Shown here: positions 26,761 to 39,057 of the stretch, in pieces | Numbering within the stretch: position 1 is the stretch's first letter | Layout: every line of letters starts with the position of its first letter | Source: Ecdyonurus torrentis | Lineage: Eukaryota; Arthropoda; Insecta; Ephemeroptera; Heptageniidae | Assembly (NCBI GenBank): GCA_949318235.1 | Contig: OX439133.1 | Span: 30,784,129 to 30,848,128 of the forward strand | Direction of reading: 5' to 3' | DNA length: 64,000 bases | The notes under the pieces: model-generated | Databases searched by the model: none | Told to the model about the DNA's origin: nothing | What the model saw: only the letters and a program-made list of their open reading frames with translations | Program-made: the position numbers and the translations under genes

Positions 26761-26767
<7 letters not shown>
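26246..26767. repeat. Repeat R2, copy 2 (empty-site copy)
   Basis: Corresponds to 19796-21925 without the two insertions. Ends at an AT tract. Confidence 0.85.
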
Positions 26768-26792
<25 letters not shown>

Positions 26793-26885
26793 AATATATA
26801 AATATTTGAAAATATTTATCTAGCACTATTACACCATCTGAAACGAATCATATAAATGCAAAAAAAGCCAATCAGTTAAAAGGAA

Positions 26886-26957
26886 GTCAGCGGCCGGAAT
26901 CGAACCGACAACCTTTGGATTTGCGCTCCACTGCTCTGACCATTGAGCTACGCGGCC
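26886..26957 (-). pseudogene. tRNA-Cys-like sequence (left arm)
   Basis: The 72-nt sequence has a D-arm TAGCTCAATGGTCAGAGCA (A-box) and a perfect B-box GGTTCGATTCC with a five-pair T stem. The anticodon loop reads GCGCAAA, which would place GCA (Cys) in position but with C instead of T at position 33. The anticodon stem pairs 4 of 5 and the acceptor stem only 5 of 7. This points to a tRNA-derived mobile sequence and makes a working tRNA unlikely. Confidence 0.5.
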
Positions 26958-27418
26958 AACCAATTCAACCACGATTCTCTACTTGCATTTACACAAATTC
27001 TATGACGACAAACTTGTCGCCTATTATTCGCTGCCCGAGAGGCACCTGTTTCTTCAAACCAGCCTCTCTTTAAACAGCTGGTCCCCTCTTACGAGGGGAA
27101 ATTTACCCGTGCGGCGGGATTTATGTGTTTCAAACTTCAAATGATATAGTTCTTCCTTACTACACATAAGTGTCGTGGAGTCCGATCTACACTTATGTGT
27201 AGTAAGGAAGAACTATATCATTTGAAGTTTGAAACACATAAATCCCGCCGCACGGGTAAATTTCCCCTCGCAAGAGGGGACCCCTCGTAAGAGGGGACCA
27301 GCTGTTTAAAGAGAGGCTGGTTTGAAGAAACAGGTGCCTCTCGGGCAGCGAATAGGCGACAAGTTTGCCGTCATAGAATTTGTGTAAATGCAAGTAGAGA
27401 ATCATGGTTGAATTGGTT

Positions 27419-27492
27419 GGCCGCGTAGCTCAATGGTCAGAGCAGTGGAGCGCAAATCCAAAGGTTTTGTCGGTTCGATTCCGGCCGCTGAC
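27419..27492 (+). pseudogene. tRNA-Cys-like sequence (right arm)
   Basis: Inverted copy of the 26886-26957 sequence with two extra T bases in the variable region. Both polymerase III boxes are unchanged, so transcription from both arms in opposite directions, outward to inward, is conceivable. Confidence 0.5.
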
Positions 27493-27672
27493 TTCCTTTT
27501 AACTGATTGGCTTTATTTGCATTTATATGATTCGTTTCAGATGGTGTAATAGTGCTAGATAAATATTTTTAAATATTTATATATTATTGATATATACATA
27601 TATCGCCATCTCGTGGAGTCCGATCTACACTTTTATGTGTAGTAAGGAAGAACTATATCATTTGAAGTTTGA

Positions 27673-27678
<6 letters not shown>

Positions 27679-27762
<84 letters not shown>
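27679..27762. repeat. (AT)n tract
   Basis: Pure AT dinucleotides between the palindrome remnant and the hAT-like element start. Confidence 0.95.
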
Positions 27763-27765
<3 letters not shown>

Positions 27766-27773
27766 GTCCTGCC

Positions 27774-28393
27774 CAGGGCTTAAAGTAAGCCGGGGCTTGC
27801 CGGGGCTCAGCACCGGTAATAAATTAACAGCCGGTGCTCAGCCCCGGTAATAAAATTTCTTATAATTTTTAGTAAATACTTGAAATAAAGATTTAAGCGC
27901 CTTGTAATATTTTTATTTATTTTTTTAAGGAAACACACACACTCAAATATTTTATCTACATAATAAATATTATTATAATACGCAGTGTCATGATGTGTAT
28001 TATGCTTATATAATATTAAGTTATTCTAATTCTTATAAAAAAGTGGTTAATATGGTTGTGTTTAAATGGTGCTTAATTGTATTTTGAATCCAAAATATTG
28101 TGTAAAAGCATACAGGTTTAGGCTGGCAAATCCAGAAACATTTTAACATTGATTTCCACTGATATATTTGCGCGATTTCATTTCCGTTAAGATTTTCATA
28201 TATGATATAGCCTATATGATATGTAGAAAAAAAACAAAACATAACCACACAGCACCGGCATCTTTAAGTTTAGTCATTTAATTTGGTAGATGAATAAGTT
28301 TCAGTACAGTTTTTATTCGAGCCCGATTATTGCTAGGAAGGACGGCTAGGACGTGGAAATTAGCACGAAACTTGGGTCGTAGCTACCCAAGGG
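27774..28393. mobile_element. hAT-like element C, copy B, left part
   Basis: Starts CAGGGCTTAAAGTAAGCC and matches 45565-46190 (AGCACCGGTAATAAATTAAC, AGCCGGTGCTCAGCCCCGG). It is interrupted after ACCCAAGGG by the 7.5-kb element and resumes at 35889. Confidence 0.8.
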
Positions 28394-28919
28394 TAGAGTC
28401 CTAGAAGGGGGAGTATACGCGCATGCATTGTTGGGGTTACTGGGCCTAAAAATCGAGCGTAAGTAATGGGAAAAATCGCCACTTTGACTTCGCATAAAAT
28501 CGGAACAAAGTGTAGCAGCAAAATGAAATTTTTACAGCACATTGATATTGTTTAGCTGCATTAGTAAAAAAAATTTCATACCTCTAACTTGGTTTTAAAG
28601 TAAAAATTGAAGCTCTTAAATTTTGGGGATATTTGCCTAGCAACCAACAATGAAAAGAAAAAGTAAACAAACTTGACCTTGTGCTTTTTGGCGCGAACGC
28701 CTTCAGCTCTGCAAATGTAAACAAAAATAATGTTATATTGTCAGATTTTAATTTGATTTATTTTTATGACTGTTCAATAATTTTTTTATAGACCGGATTT
28801 TTGTGTATCACGACCACTTTTTTTTTTCTGTCAAATATATGTGAGAAAAATGAAAATAAAAATAAAATAAAATCAACCGATCTAACGAAAATAGCCAAAA
28901 ATCAAGTTTTTTCTTACTG

Positions 28920-29250
28920 GAGCAATAGAACAACCTCCAATATGGCATCCAAACGCATAAAAAAATGTCCTGCGCATATACGCAGTACACCCTATAGAGT
29001 GTATGCGGATGACTTCATATTCAATGCGCTTGTTATTTATTTTTATTTTTATTTTCTCACATACTTGAGATTCTAATTCAACATATTTACAGCATCGATG
29101 CTCTCAAAAATATATTGCATAGTGTTTTTAAACTTGGAAGATGAGCTATTTTCCTATGCCACCCATCATGTGTTGATTGACTGAATGCATATACCCTATT
29201 TCTGCGTGAAATCTGATATTATATTATATTATATCTGCCGCGTTTTTAGT
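28920..29250. repeat. R3 repeat copies (two partial)
   Basis: GTACACCCTATAGAGTGTATGCGG marks two R3 termini meeting head to head at about 28995. The right part (ACAGCATCGATGCTCTC, GAGCTATTTTCCTATGCC) matches other R3 copies. Confidence 0.6.
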
Positions 29251-30021
29251 TTGAAAGGCTGCTTTTTAGCTTTTTTCCTATGTATATATTTTTTTATCTA
29301 GTGCAGGTAATAACATTGCCGTTTTTTTTTTTTTCCGTGAAAAAAAAAAAATAGAATGAACCGCACTAGTTTTGCTAATTTATCTCCATTAGGTTCCGAT
29401 ACAGACTGTAGACATATCGTGTCTGCGGCATAGTGTTCATAATTTTAGGAGGTGTAATGTTTTTTCTTTACAGTTTTCTCCAATGGAAATAATAAATTAC
29501 GTAATTTATGCTTCATTTATGTTAACCTATGATGCTAAATTAGAACAATATAAATAATTACTCTGTACAACATAATATTTATGCTATGTAACATAGTTAT
29601 TAATTATTATGAAGTATGGCATAAAATAGGTTGTATTAAGCTAAAGTATCATGTATAAAAAGTTGTTGCTATTTTAAGTTTTCATATTTTAATTGACGTT
29701 TAAAATCTGGCCTTTCGTTTATAAACACCCTGTATAAAGCATTATATGCATAACATACTTAACAATAATAAAAGAAAATAATGAAACGTACAGATAAATA
29801 GATGTTTATAAATATCTAATTAGTAATGCAAAATCACGTTATTTTACAAAAATAATTACTAAAAAAATTCGCGGGAGCTATATACATATATTCGTGAGCT
29901 ATATTCGTGAGCTATATACATATTATATTCCCTATTTCTGAGGAGTTTTATATCTCTTGGAAACCTGCAAAATTAAAGTTAATTTTCTTTTAAAATTGTG
30001 CAATCTATGTAATTGTGACAG

Positions 30022-30024
<3 letters not shown>

Positions 30025-30068
<44 letters not shown>
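30025..30068. repeat. (TC)n microsatellite
   Basis: About 22 TC units. Confidence 0.95.
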
Positions 30069-30069
<1 letters not shown>

Positions 30070-30071
<2 letters not shown>

Positions 30072-30315
30072 CATTACAGGCGGTGCGCAGTTTTTTTTTC
30101 TACTGCGCCGCGGTAATATTATTGTAGCGCGTATTTTTCTTTCTTTCAATTAATGAAAATGAATACTTTTTTTTATGCTTTTAATGGAGCAAATATCACT
30201 TTTTGACGAAAATATGACGTTTCTCTAAATTAGACATGTACTTATGACATTTCTCTATACAATTTCGTTATAATGATTTTCGTTATAACGAGGATCGAGG
30301 ATTTATTGTATTTAC
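30070..30315 (-). mobile_element. pogo/Tigger-like terminus fragment
   Basis: The right end reads TTTCGTTATAACGAGG then ATTTATTGTA, the style of pogo-type termini (CAGTAAAACCTCGTTATAACG). The same sequence in opposite orientation (TTACGAAATTGTATAGA, TTTGCTCCAATAAAGC, ACGCGCTACA) lies at 37740-37850. There is no recognisable transposase. Confidence 0.45.
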
Positions 30316-31242
30316 CTGTTCGTGTTCTCATAAAAAGTACTGTCATTTGTTTATAATATGTTATGTTTACGTTCTTCTGTGACTGTAGAATTAAAAGATA
30401 AGAAAACTATACCATAATTTCTACGTTAAAAAAAGATTCAGATCCATCCATATATATTTGCTTCATATTATATCCATATAAGATTTTATTTGGTCCAGTA
30501 AATACAGTTCACGAGTTATAGAGTGAGTTGACTGCGCGGAAAGTCGCGGTCTATGTTGCGAACTACTCGACCAAAGTATGGACATAAATATGGATATAAA
30601 TATTTTTTACAGTTTGAAATTACGGCAAAGGTTTCATTTTCGTAAAATAATTAGGGAACAAGTTAAATTTATTCAGTGCTTAATTTCCTATTATTATTAC
30701 ATCACTGCGTGCATAAACAACCGGAAAATCACGATAATACGAAATACGACACAATTCGCGTTTCGTATCATTATATTTCTTAATTTTTTTATAGACATAA
30801 AGTATATTTTACATAAAATAACAGAAAAATGTATTAGGAATACGAATGTATATAAACAAATGTTATTTTGCAAATTATAAAATAAATAGATGTGGAGAAT
30901 ACTTAAAAAAAGAAGTTACGTTGCTGCAGACACACTATATCTACGGCCTATGTTGGAAACTATTTGGGATAAATTTAAGCAAAACTGGTGTTCATTCTGA
31001 TTTTTGTTTACAAAAAAAAAATAATAATAATAATATTAATGTCATTGGTATTATTGCGCTAAACAGACAGTGCAAGATTTGAATAGTAAGGAAGCGTGGC
31101 ATATCACGCAGCAATTAATAGCACGATCTTTGTGAGCTTCTTTGATATATATAATAGTATTTACATTTGTATGAATATAAACTTTTTGATACAAATTAAA
31201 TAATGAAATCGATTTTTTTTTTTCAAAATTGCAAAGTACAAT
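30316..31242. other. A+T-rich sequence inside the 7.5-kb element, no gene seen
   Basis: Two open frames (30578-30880, 30846-31082) have A+T-driven composition and no domain. Not supported as genes. Confidence 0.5.
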
Positions 31243-34200
31243 ACCTCCGCTTCAACACGGGTGGGGCGATCGCCCCCCCCCCCCCCCAAACGGTCCACTC
31301 GGGCGAAAAAAAAAGAGAGAAAAAAAAAGGCAGAAAAAAAAAAAAAAGAAAAAAAAGAAACGGAAAGACAAAGAAAAAAAAAAAAGGATCACCAAAAAAT
31401 GAAATAAAAAATCGCAGCTACAGCGCATTTCTTTTTTTACCTATAATACATGATTCATTTTATTATTGAAGGCCTTATTTTAGGGTAGCATTTTTGTCGT
31501 AACACTCAATTATGACATTTTTTAGATTAAATGAACCAAAGAACATTGATTCTCTAAACTTCAAAAAGTTTCAGCTCAAATTAAATCTTCCGTAAATAAG
31601 CCCCCTTTAGCGTGCATAGATACGAAATTTAAGCTCACCATGTGCAAAATTAAATTGATCAACTTCTCAATGAAATACCAGCGTAATCTACAAATCGATT
31701 CTTTTAATGAATTTGATATTTAATAATAAACAATTTTAACGTCATTTTTACAAAGAAAAAAATTATTGAAGATATTGCATGTTAAATTAAAATTAGTAAA
31801 CTTGTGATTTTTTTTTTCTCGGCAAATGCGTTGGAAAATATATGAAAGTTATTTTTCATTTAAACCCATGTAAATATTTCAAAGTGCGTCAAAATCGGAT
31901 TTCAAATATAGATTCATTAGAAAAGGAGATTTTACAACACTTTTTGACGCTCTGTTCAATGGAGGTTATCGATTTAAAAAATTGTTAAAAATTTTCTATG
32001 GCTTAAAACACGTAAAAGTATGTCTAGTATTTCTCATTTAAATTTCTTCAAAATCGGTGGAGTAGTTTTCTCAAAAATCGCAAAAAACGTGTTTTTCTCC
32101 ATAAGCGTAATGTTAAATTAGGGGATCCTTAGCTTTCCCCGCCGCATCCCGCGCGCTAAACCGATAACGTCCATTGTGACGATAGTTTTTGAGGTACAGT
32201 TTTTTAATTTCTTTTTTGGGTACAGCAACCTGAACTTAATAAAAATGATAACAATAAAACCACACCGCTACAAAGTAGTACCTTATGATTAATTAATTAA
32301 TTAATTAATTAATTTTTCGCCCCCCGCGCCTCCCTCCCTCATAAACTAATTTGTGAGGAAAATTTAGCTAACTCACAATAATGGACCACTTGCAAGAAAT
32401 AAGCACTTTAAAATATATATGAACTTTTCAAGGAATTCCACGTTTTTATTTGCTTATTTATTTTTTAATCTTATTGATCACAGATTAAAGGCTATATTGG
32501 GTTAAAAAATCTTTGACATTTGATTAAAAACACGTGCAAAAAATGTATAAAATCTCCGTAATCGGTGAAGTAGTTTAGGGTGAAGTAATTCAAGGGCGGA
32601 TCTAGGAATTTTGTTTGGGGGGGGGGGGGCGATACCAGGGAAACTTTTCCAGTGTGGGGATGGGGGCAGGGGGCAGCCCGCCGCAGGCGAAAATTTTTTT
32701 AGGGACACGCCCCTTTTTGGGAAAAACACAAAATTAGTATACTTGAGAAAATAATTTTAAAATTATTTTAGTTTAATTTTTTTTTTTTTATCGTGTTTTT
32801 TTTTCACCCTTATTTAATGAATAATGACATTGGAAAATATGTGCAAATTGTTAACTGAAACCTTAAAAAAAAAAAAAAAAAAAATTAAATACTGCTTTTT
32901 TTTTCTTCTTTTTTTTTTTTTTTTGGTATTTCATATTTTTGAAATTCCAAATCTGTTTTAAATTTTATCTTATTACAGAGTAACCACAAGAGTTTTATAT
33001 GCTTAATAAACGATTAGCAAGTTGTTATATTTTAAATGACAAAAATAATTCTCCTCAATTAATTTAAAAATTGAGCTCATAAGAATGAAAAAATTTTATT
33101 AAAAAAGTTTTATCCATAGGGCCTAATTTTTATCATGCAACTGAAATTTTTGCATAACAATTTTAATTGAAACTGAATTTGTCACCTATACAGAATTTTA
33201 AGAACCTTATAAAATAATAAGACTTTTGAACAAATTGGTTCAAAACAATAAACATAAAATTATAAAAGCAAGAACATGAAACATTAAATTTAATGGAGCT
33301 CATCGTGGTTTAGCGCGCGGAAAAAGCTAAGAGTCCCCTAATTTAACATTACACTGATGAGGAAAAACACGTCTTTTGCGATTTTTGAGAAACTACTCCA
33401 CCGCGCGATCCTGGAGAAATTAGACATACTTTTGCATGTGTTTTTAGATATATCAATGTCAAAGAAATTTTTAACCCAATATAGTCTTTAATCTGTGATC
33501 ATGAATAAGATTTATAAAAATAATAATAAATAAAATATAAAACGCAGAACTCCTTGAAAAGTTCAAATTTATTTTAAGGAGTTCGTTTCTTACAAGTGGT
33601 CCATTCTTGTTATTTTGCTAAATTTTCCTCAACAAATTGGTTTATTAGGGAGGGATGCGTGGGGGGGGGGGGGCGAAGAAAGTAAAATAATTATATACTA
33701 TACTTTGCAGTGGTGTATTTTTATTGTTATCATTTTTATTAAGTTCAGGTTGCTGTACCCAAAAATGAAATTAAGAAAATTATATCTCAAAAACTATCGT
33801 TACAATTGAACATAGCATCAAAGTGTTGGAAAATCTCCTTTGCTAATGCGAATTTACTGTGGTTTAAGAAAATACTAAAGATAAACTTTTAATGAAAAAT
33901 AACTTTCATATTTTTTCCAGAACGCATTTGCCGAGAAAAAAAAAATCACAAATTGGCCCATTTTAAATATTTAATATATGCAATCTTCAATATTTTTTTC
34001 TTTGTAAAAATGTTGTTAACTTTGTTTTAAATCTCAAATTCATTAAAAAAATAGATCTGCAGATTACGCTGGTATTTTGTTAAGAAGTTGATCAATTTAA
34101 TTTTGCACACGGTGAGCTTGAAATTTCGTATCTATACACGCTTAAGGGGGTTTATTTGCGAAAGATTTAATTTGAGCTGAAACTTGGAGTTTAGAGAATT

Positions 34201-35276
34201 AATGTTCTTTGGTTCATTTAAGCTAAAAAATGTAATAATTGAGTGTTACGACAAAAATGCTACCCTAAAGTACGGCCTTAAAAAATAAAATGAATCATGT
34301 ATTATATAGGTAAAAAAGAAATGCATTGTAGGTGCGATTTTTATTTCATTTTTTTGGAGATCATCTTTTCTTTCCTTTCCTTTCCTTTTTTTTTTTTTTT
34401 TTTTTTTTTTGCTTTCTTTCTCTTTTTTTTCCTCTTTTTTTTCCGCCCACGTGGGCCGTTTGGGGGGGGGGGGCGATCGCCCCCCTCGCCCCCCCCCCCT
34501 GGATCCGCCCTTGAAGTAATTAGGGGACTCTAAGATTTCACCATGCGCTAAACCGCGATGAGCTGCATTAAATATATTGTTTCATGTTCTTGCGTTTATA
34601 ATTTTATGTGTATTGTTTTGAACCAATTTTTGTTTAAAAGTCTTATTGTAAATATAAGGTTTTTAAAATTCTGTAGGCGACAAAGTGAAAAACCTTATTG
34701 TTTCATCACGCCAGTCTCAATTGAAAATTTTATGCGAAAATTTCATTTGCATTAGATTTATTATTAAAATTCGGCCATATGAATAAAACTTTTTTATTTT
34801 TATAAGCTCAACTTTTTAATTTTAATTTGAAGTAGATAATTTTTTTCATTTAAAAAAAAACGTCTTGCTAATCGTTTATTAAAAAATAATAATAATAAAA
34901 TATGCAGATTTTTTTTTTTTTTTTTCATTTATCATATTTTTGAAATTCCTAATCTTGTTTTAAATTTTATCTTATTACAGAGAAACTACAAGAATTTTTT
35001 TGATTAAAGGTTTCAGTTAACAATTTGCACTTATTTTCCAATGTCATTAAATAAAAATAAGGGTGGAAAATAATGCGATAAAATTTTTTAAAAAATCAAA
35101 CAAGAATAATTTTGAAATTATTTTCTCAAGTATACTATTTTTGCGTTTTTCCCAAAAGGGGCGTGTCCCTGAAAAAAATTTCAGCTGCGGCGGGCTGACC
35201 CATGTCCCCGTCCCCACACTGGAATAATTTCCCTGCTGTCGCCCCCCCCCCCCCCAAAATCCTAGATCCGCCCTTG
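31243..35276 (-). mobile_element. Outer hAT-like element (interrupted by a copy of itself)
   Basis: The right end is GATCCGCCCTTG at 35276. The left end is degraded (GGGTGGGGCGATCGCC near 31250). The left section (31243-32590) is the inverse of 33170-34513 and the right section (34522-35276) the inverse of 32591-33345. Subterminal sequence has long poly-G or poly-C runs around CGATCG and GGGACACGCCCCTTTTTGGG. No transposase frame. Confidence 0.8.
32591..34513 (+). mobile_element. Inner hAT-like element with 8-bp target duplication
   Basis: Starts CAAGGGCGGATCTAGG and ends CCTGGATCCGCCCTTG; AAGTAATT flanks both sides (32583-32590, 34514-34521). The 1923-bp element lies in the opposite orientation inside a member of the same family, which creates the large palindrome at 31.2-35.3 kb. 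Poly-A, poly-T and poly-G runs are frequent. Non-autonomous. Confidence 0.9.
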
Positions 35277-35888
35277 CTATGTCGCCCAATAATATTTGTA
35301 CCGTAGCGGTAGAGTGTTCTCATTTTTCACCTCCTGAATAATCCAAATTATGGTCGTAATTTTACGAATTAAATTTATAAATAACTGACGGTATAAATCA
35401 AGAGTAAAAAAAAAAAAAAAAAGTTAGGCCTATGCTACAAATAAATAATGAATATCAATTTCGGATGACCCAAAATCTCTTGAGGAAAAACTGAAAATAT
35501 TGGACTTATTTATTTAATTACCTTTTATCATTTAAATTTCAGCATAAATTTGTAAATAAACGGCGAGCTAAAAAACATTTATAATTTGTATGAATCGTCA
35601 ATTATTCAATAAAATAATAATAATAACTTGAGATATTATAATTAATACAAAAGAATATCAATTCTCATTAATTCAATTTTTTTATTTTTGCCGATGCTAG
35701 AATTTCAAATTAATAAATGACCTCCTGGTTACCATGGCAACGCATTATTGTGACCTTTTAAGCCCCGCCCACTGCTCTGATTGGCTAAAAAGTAACCCCG
35801 AGTATCCCGGCGTAACCCCCCAACAATGAAATTTGGGGTCATACAAAATTCTGCTGGATTGCGTATACTCCCCCCTTCTAGGACTCTA

Positions 35889-37235
35889 CCCAAGGGTCTT
35901 CATCAGGGTATTAATCGTGCCATCTGTCAGCACTACGACTCTATTTTGCGTTTTGAGAAGAAGTTTTAACATTTTTTAAAAATTGAATATTGTAAATTTT
36001 CTATTTTTGAATATTATAAATCCCAAAGTTTGCAACTTTTAATCCCAGTTACTCCTGCTTTTATACAATTTAGAGACAGATAAAGCTACAAGGGTTGTAT
36101 ATAGATGGATAGCATCTAAAAATTTGAAAAGAAAACTTGCAAACGTTATGATTTCAAAGTTAATATAGTAACAGTTCATTGTTTTATCTATGATAAAATT
36201 TCCAGAACCCGTGACCATCAGATAAGAGAGAAAATAATTATTGAAATTAACATGGGCTCTTATGGGACTAAAAACTTCAAAAAAATTATGTTTTAAAATC
36301 TAGCATGGTGACCCCCCAATTTGTTTAAAATTTTGAAAATATCATACACAATGTATCGCACTGTGCAAAATTTCAGGTTTTTCTTTCTTTTCGATTTCTT
36401 AGTCAAATCCCGCAGCACCTGATTTCCTGTCTTAGAATGACACAAAATATGCTATTTGAGGTCTTCTTCTGCATTGAAAGCTATTTTGGTGGTGCTGACT
36501 CTATATAATTTTGCCCCTAAATAATTATAGCATTAGTAACCTAAAGGACCTTTCTTCTTAGCCTGGATGGCTTCCACAGTTCCTCTGCCCTTTTTCTTAC
36601 ATGTTCTTTGTTTTCAATTTAGGTATTTATTCTTTTCTATAAATTTTTGCCTTCAGAAAATTACAATGAAATTTTGTGCATGCAAAATCTGTTGTAACTA
36701 TAAAGATTTCTAAAGCATCAGTTAGCGGTTTTCCGGCGCGTTCAGAGGTATTCCTTACCGAAACTTCATCTACCAACTTTAATCACTTAAGTGAATTCAC
36801 TTAAAAGTTTCGGTGTTCTATGGCCAGAGGTCTCATTTCTACATATTATTAACTTATATTGATGAAAAAAAAAATAAATAAAGTACAAACGAATCAGCGG
36901 AAAATAAACACTGAAATGTCTCAGGATTTGTCGGCTCAACCCTAATAAAAGAATATAAAACATAGATATTTATTAATAATTAGTAATGCAAAATTACGTT
37001 ATTTTACATAAAAAATCACGATTGTTATAAATTGTTATCTCTTCCATACTTGACATACAATTTTAACATATTTATACAACATCAATGGTCTCTAAAATAT
37101 TGCATATTGTTTTTAAACTGGCAAAATGTTATTTCCTTATAGCTGTCATGTTATATATAGGTGATTTAACACACCGTCGACTTTATTAGAATGAGTACAT
37201 TAGGCCCCATACTTTATTATGCTTTTCTTTATATT
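35889..37235. repeat. hAT-like element C, copy B, right part, with R3 half
   Basis: Continues the 27774-28393 copy (target duplication CCCAAGGG then TCTTCATCAGGG). Matches 12310-13637 almost base for base. Confidence 0.85.
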
Positions 37236-37243
37236 ATAATAAT

Positions 37244-38606
37244 TAGGGGCCTGGATTTCCAGTTTTTACGGTTTTGTAAGTACGTGTCTTACGGCAATTC
37301 TGACTTCAAATGTCCACGAATCATCAAGAATTTGATCGCCAAAAATGCAAAAAAGTTTGTACCGAAAAAAACTGTTTCTTAAAAATTGAAACCGTTTCAG
37401 TTTTTTCCAGTTTTTATCAGTTTTTCCAGTTTTTTTCGGTTTTTGAAAACTGAAAACGCAGTTTTGCTAAACACTTTTTTATAAAAATGAATTTTAGACA
37501 ATATTACATTCACTAACTCTTCGAATTTGTTTTTCCCTCTTAGCGTGTGTTAAAAATAATTTTAGTTATTGCTGCGCACAAATATATTTGTCGAAGTATA
37601 CTGTTTCCTGCGTAAGTATTTCATACTCTTACGATTTTTTTCTTCACTTTTCTGAATTTACTAACCTTAAGGTACTTTACCAAGTACAGTAAAACCTTGT
37701 TACACGAAATTCAAGGGCCTCGCGAGAATCGCCACTTCATTATTATTACGAAATTGTATAGAAAATGCCGATAGATTTTTGCTCCAATAAAGCAAACTAA
37801 AATAATAAGTATTTCATAAACTTCTTGAAAGATATACGCGCTACAGTAAACAAAATAATAATAATAATAATAAATACAGTACTAGATAAAGTTACCACGC
37901 AATCGGAAAAAATAATACTCCGCGCCTGTAAAGTATGCAATAACGGAAAGCAAAAAAAAAAACTGGAAAGAAAAAATGTAGAATTTTTAATATTTGCAGG
38001 GTTTCAAGAGATAAAAATGCTCAAAAATAGGAGAAACATGTAGAAACTCTTCAATTTTTGCTGTTTTTTTTTCTTTTTTTTTTTAGCATGCTTAATTTAC
38101 ACTTGCTGCACATTTGTACAGCATATGTACGCAGCAACACGTCGCGTAATTTTAGCTCATTATATTCGCGAGATGGCATTTACTTTATTCAAATTTGTTT
38201 GAGATTTTTTATTTATCGCGCGCGTAATTTCCGAAAGAACTATCGTAAGAAAGATCGCGACGTTTCAACGAAAGTTTGGATTTATTACCAATTTTTGGCT
38301 GAAAAAATGAAATTTTTTGACTTCGCTATATACCGAAATTTTGTTATAACGTGGCTCCCGATATGCTTTTACATGAAATTACATATCCTATATATAAGTG
38401 AAATTATGTTAAATAAATGTATTTTGTGGAAAATCATTGTTATTCTACCTAAGAAATAAAAAATATAATTATTTTAGTGATAAAATGAAAACTGGATTTA
38501 ACTGATTTTGCATATCTGAACTGAAAGTGGACTGATTTTGCCCAAAAAATAGGACTGAATTCGGTGCTGAAAATACCTTTTTTCAAAACTGAAAATCCGG
38601 CCCCTA
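37244..38606. mobile_element. hAT-type element at the same site as 13646-14547
   Basis: Termini TAGGGGCCTGGATTTCCAG and CTGAAAATCCGGCCCCTA; ATAATAAT on both sides (37236-37243, 38607-38614). It is longer than the copy in block A (1363 against 902 bp) and lacks the GAAA expansion. Same site and duplication imply insertion before the block was duplicated, followed by divergence. Confidence 0.88.
37687..38360. mobile_element. pogo-like fragment nested in the hAT element
   Basis: Starts CAGTAAAACCTTGTTACACG, and near 38340 has TTTTGTTATAACGTGG. The interior matches 30070-30315 in inverse orientation. The long open frame 38058-38459 has no clear transposase motif. Confidence 0.45.
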
Positions 38607-38647
38607 ATAATAATTTAACTAAATGTAAATAATAAAAATATACTCCC

Positions 38648-39010
38648 TGGTGCAAGCTTAACTTAGCGGTGAGGACAGGTCGTCTATCAATCGTGTAGTC
38701 AACAGTCGACGGTTCAAGACCCTTACGAAGTCGAGAAACCGTCTCCGTCCCCCGTAGGTAAACTGTAACTCTAATAAGCTTATTTGAAACTTATTTGTCT
38801 TTCAACTTTTTTTTGAACAGCTGCAAATTCGTAAGTGAAGCTGTCGTGATCTACACCCATAGAGCACATCGGTATGTCCCATCAACCGCACACCGAAGCG
38901 GCGAGGTATATCAATAACACGTATACCATGACTTGACACTAAAGCCCCGTTTAGAGTTTGCCCTACAGCTAAAGGTCATTGACCCAAGTGCGTTATTTAA
39001 GACATTGCTA
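38648..39010 (+). mobile_element. SINE-1 copy in block B
   Basis: Same sequence and relation to neighbours as 14591-14955, with B-box GGTTCAAGACC. Confidence 0.65.
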
Positions 39011-39057
39011 AAATTATTTCATAATTTTTACATTTTTTTTAGTGATTATAATACTAT

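Larger units (their letters stand above)
26800..27592. mobile_element. Long palindrome with a tRNA-like sequence in each arm
   Basis: Arms of about 375-400 bp meet near 27172-27189 (ACACTTATGTGTAGTAAGG on each side). Landmarks mirrored in both arms: CACCATCTGAAACGAATCAT, CAGCGGCCGGAATCGAACC, GCCTATTCGCTGCCCGAGAG, CCTCTTACGAGGGG. Part of the centre (CTACACTTNTGTGTAGTAAGG) is repeated again at 27620-27675. A tRNA-derived fold-back element is the simplest reading. Confidence 0.85.
28394..35888. mobile_element. 7.5-kb DNA element with 8-bp target duplication, split by nested insertions
   Basis: Ends are TAGAGTCCTAGAAGGGGGAG (left) and the complement CTTCTAGGACTCTA (right), terminal inverted repeats of about 27 bp. 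CCCAAGGG flanks both sides (28386-28393, 35889-35896), and the uninterrupted target is present in copies at about 12310 and 46182. An 8-bp duplication and TAGAG termini fit hAT. No transposase frame remains. Its length comes largely from nested insertions (R3 unit, pogo-like fragment, two hAT elements). Confidence 0.85.

Noticed and set aside
26886..27492. Functional tRNA-Cys genes
   Set aside because: Acceptor and anticodon stems have mismatches, position 33 is not T, and the copies are embedded in a mobile palindrome.
30578..31082. Candidate genes in the two overlapping frames
   Set aside because: A+T-driven composition, no motif, and location inside a transposable element.
38058..38459. 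Transposase gene in the 133-codon frame
   Set aside because: I could find no DDE or helix-turn-helix pattern; it sits in a pogo-like fragment but is not recognisably coding.
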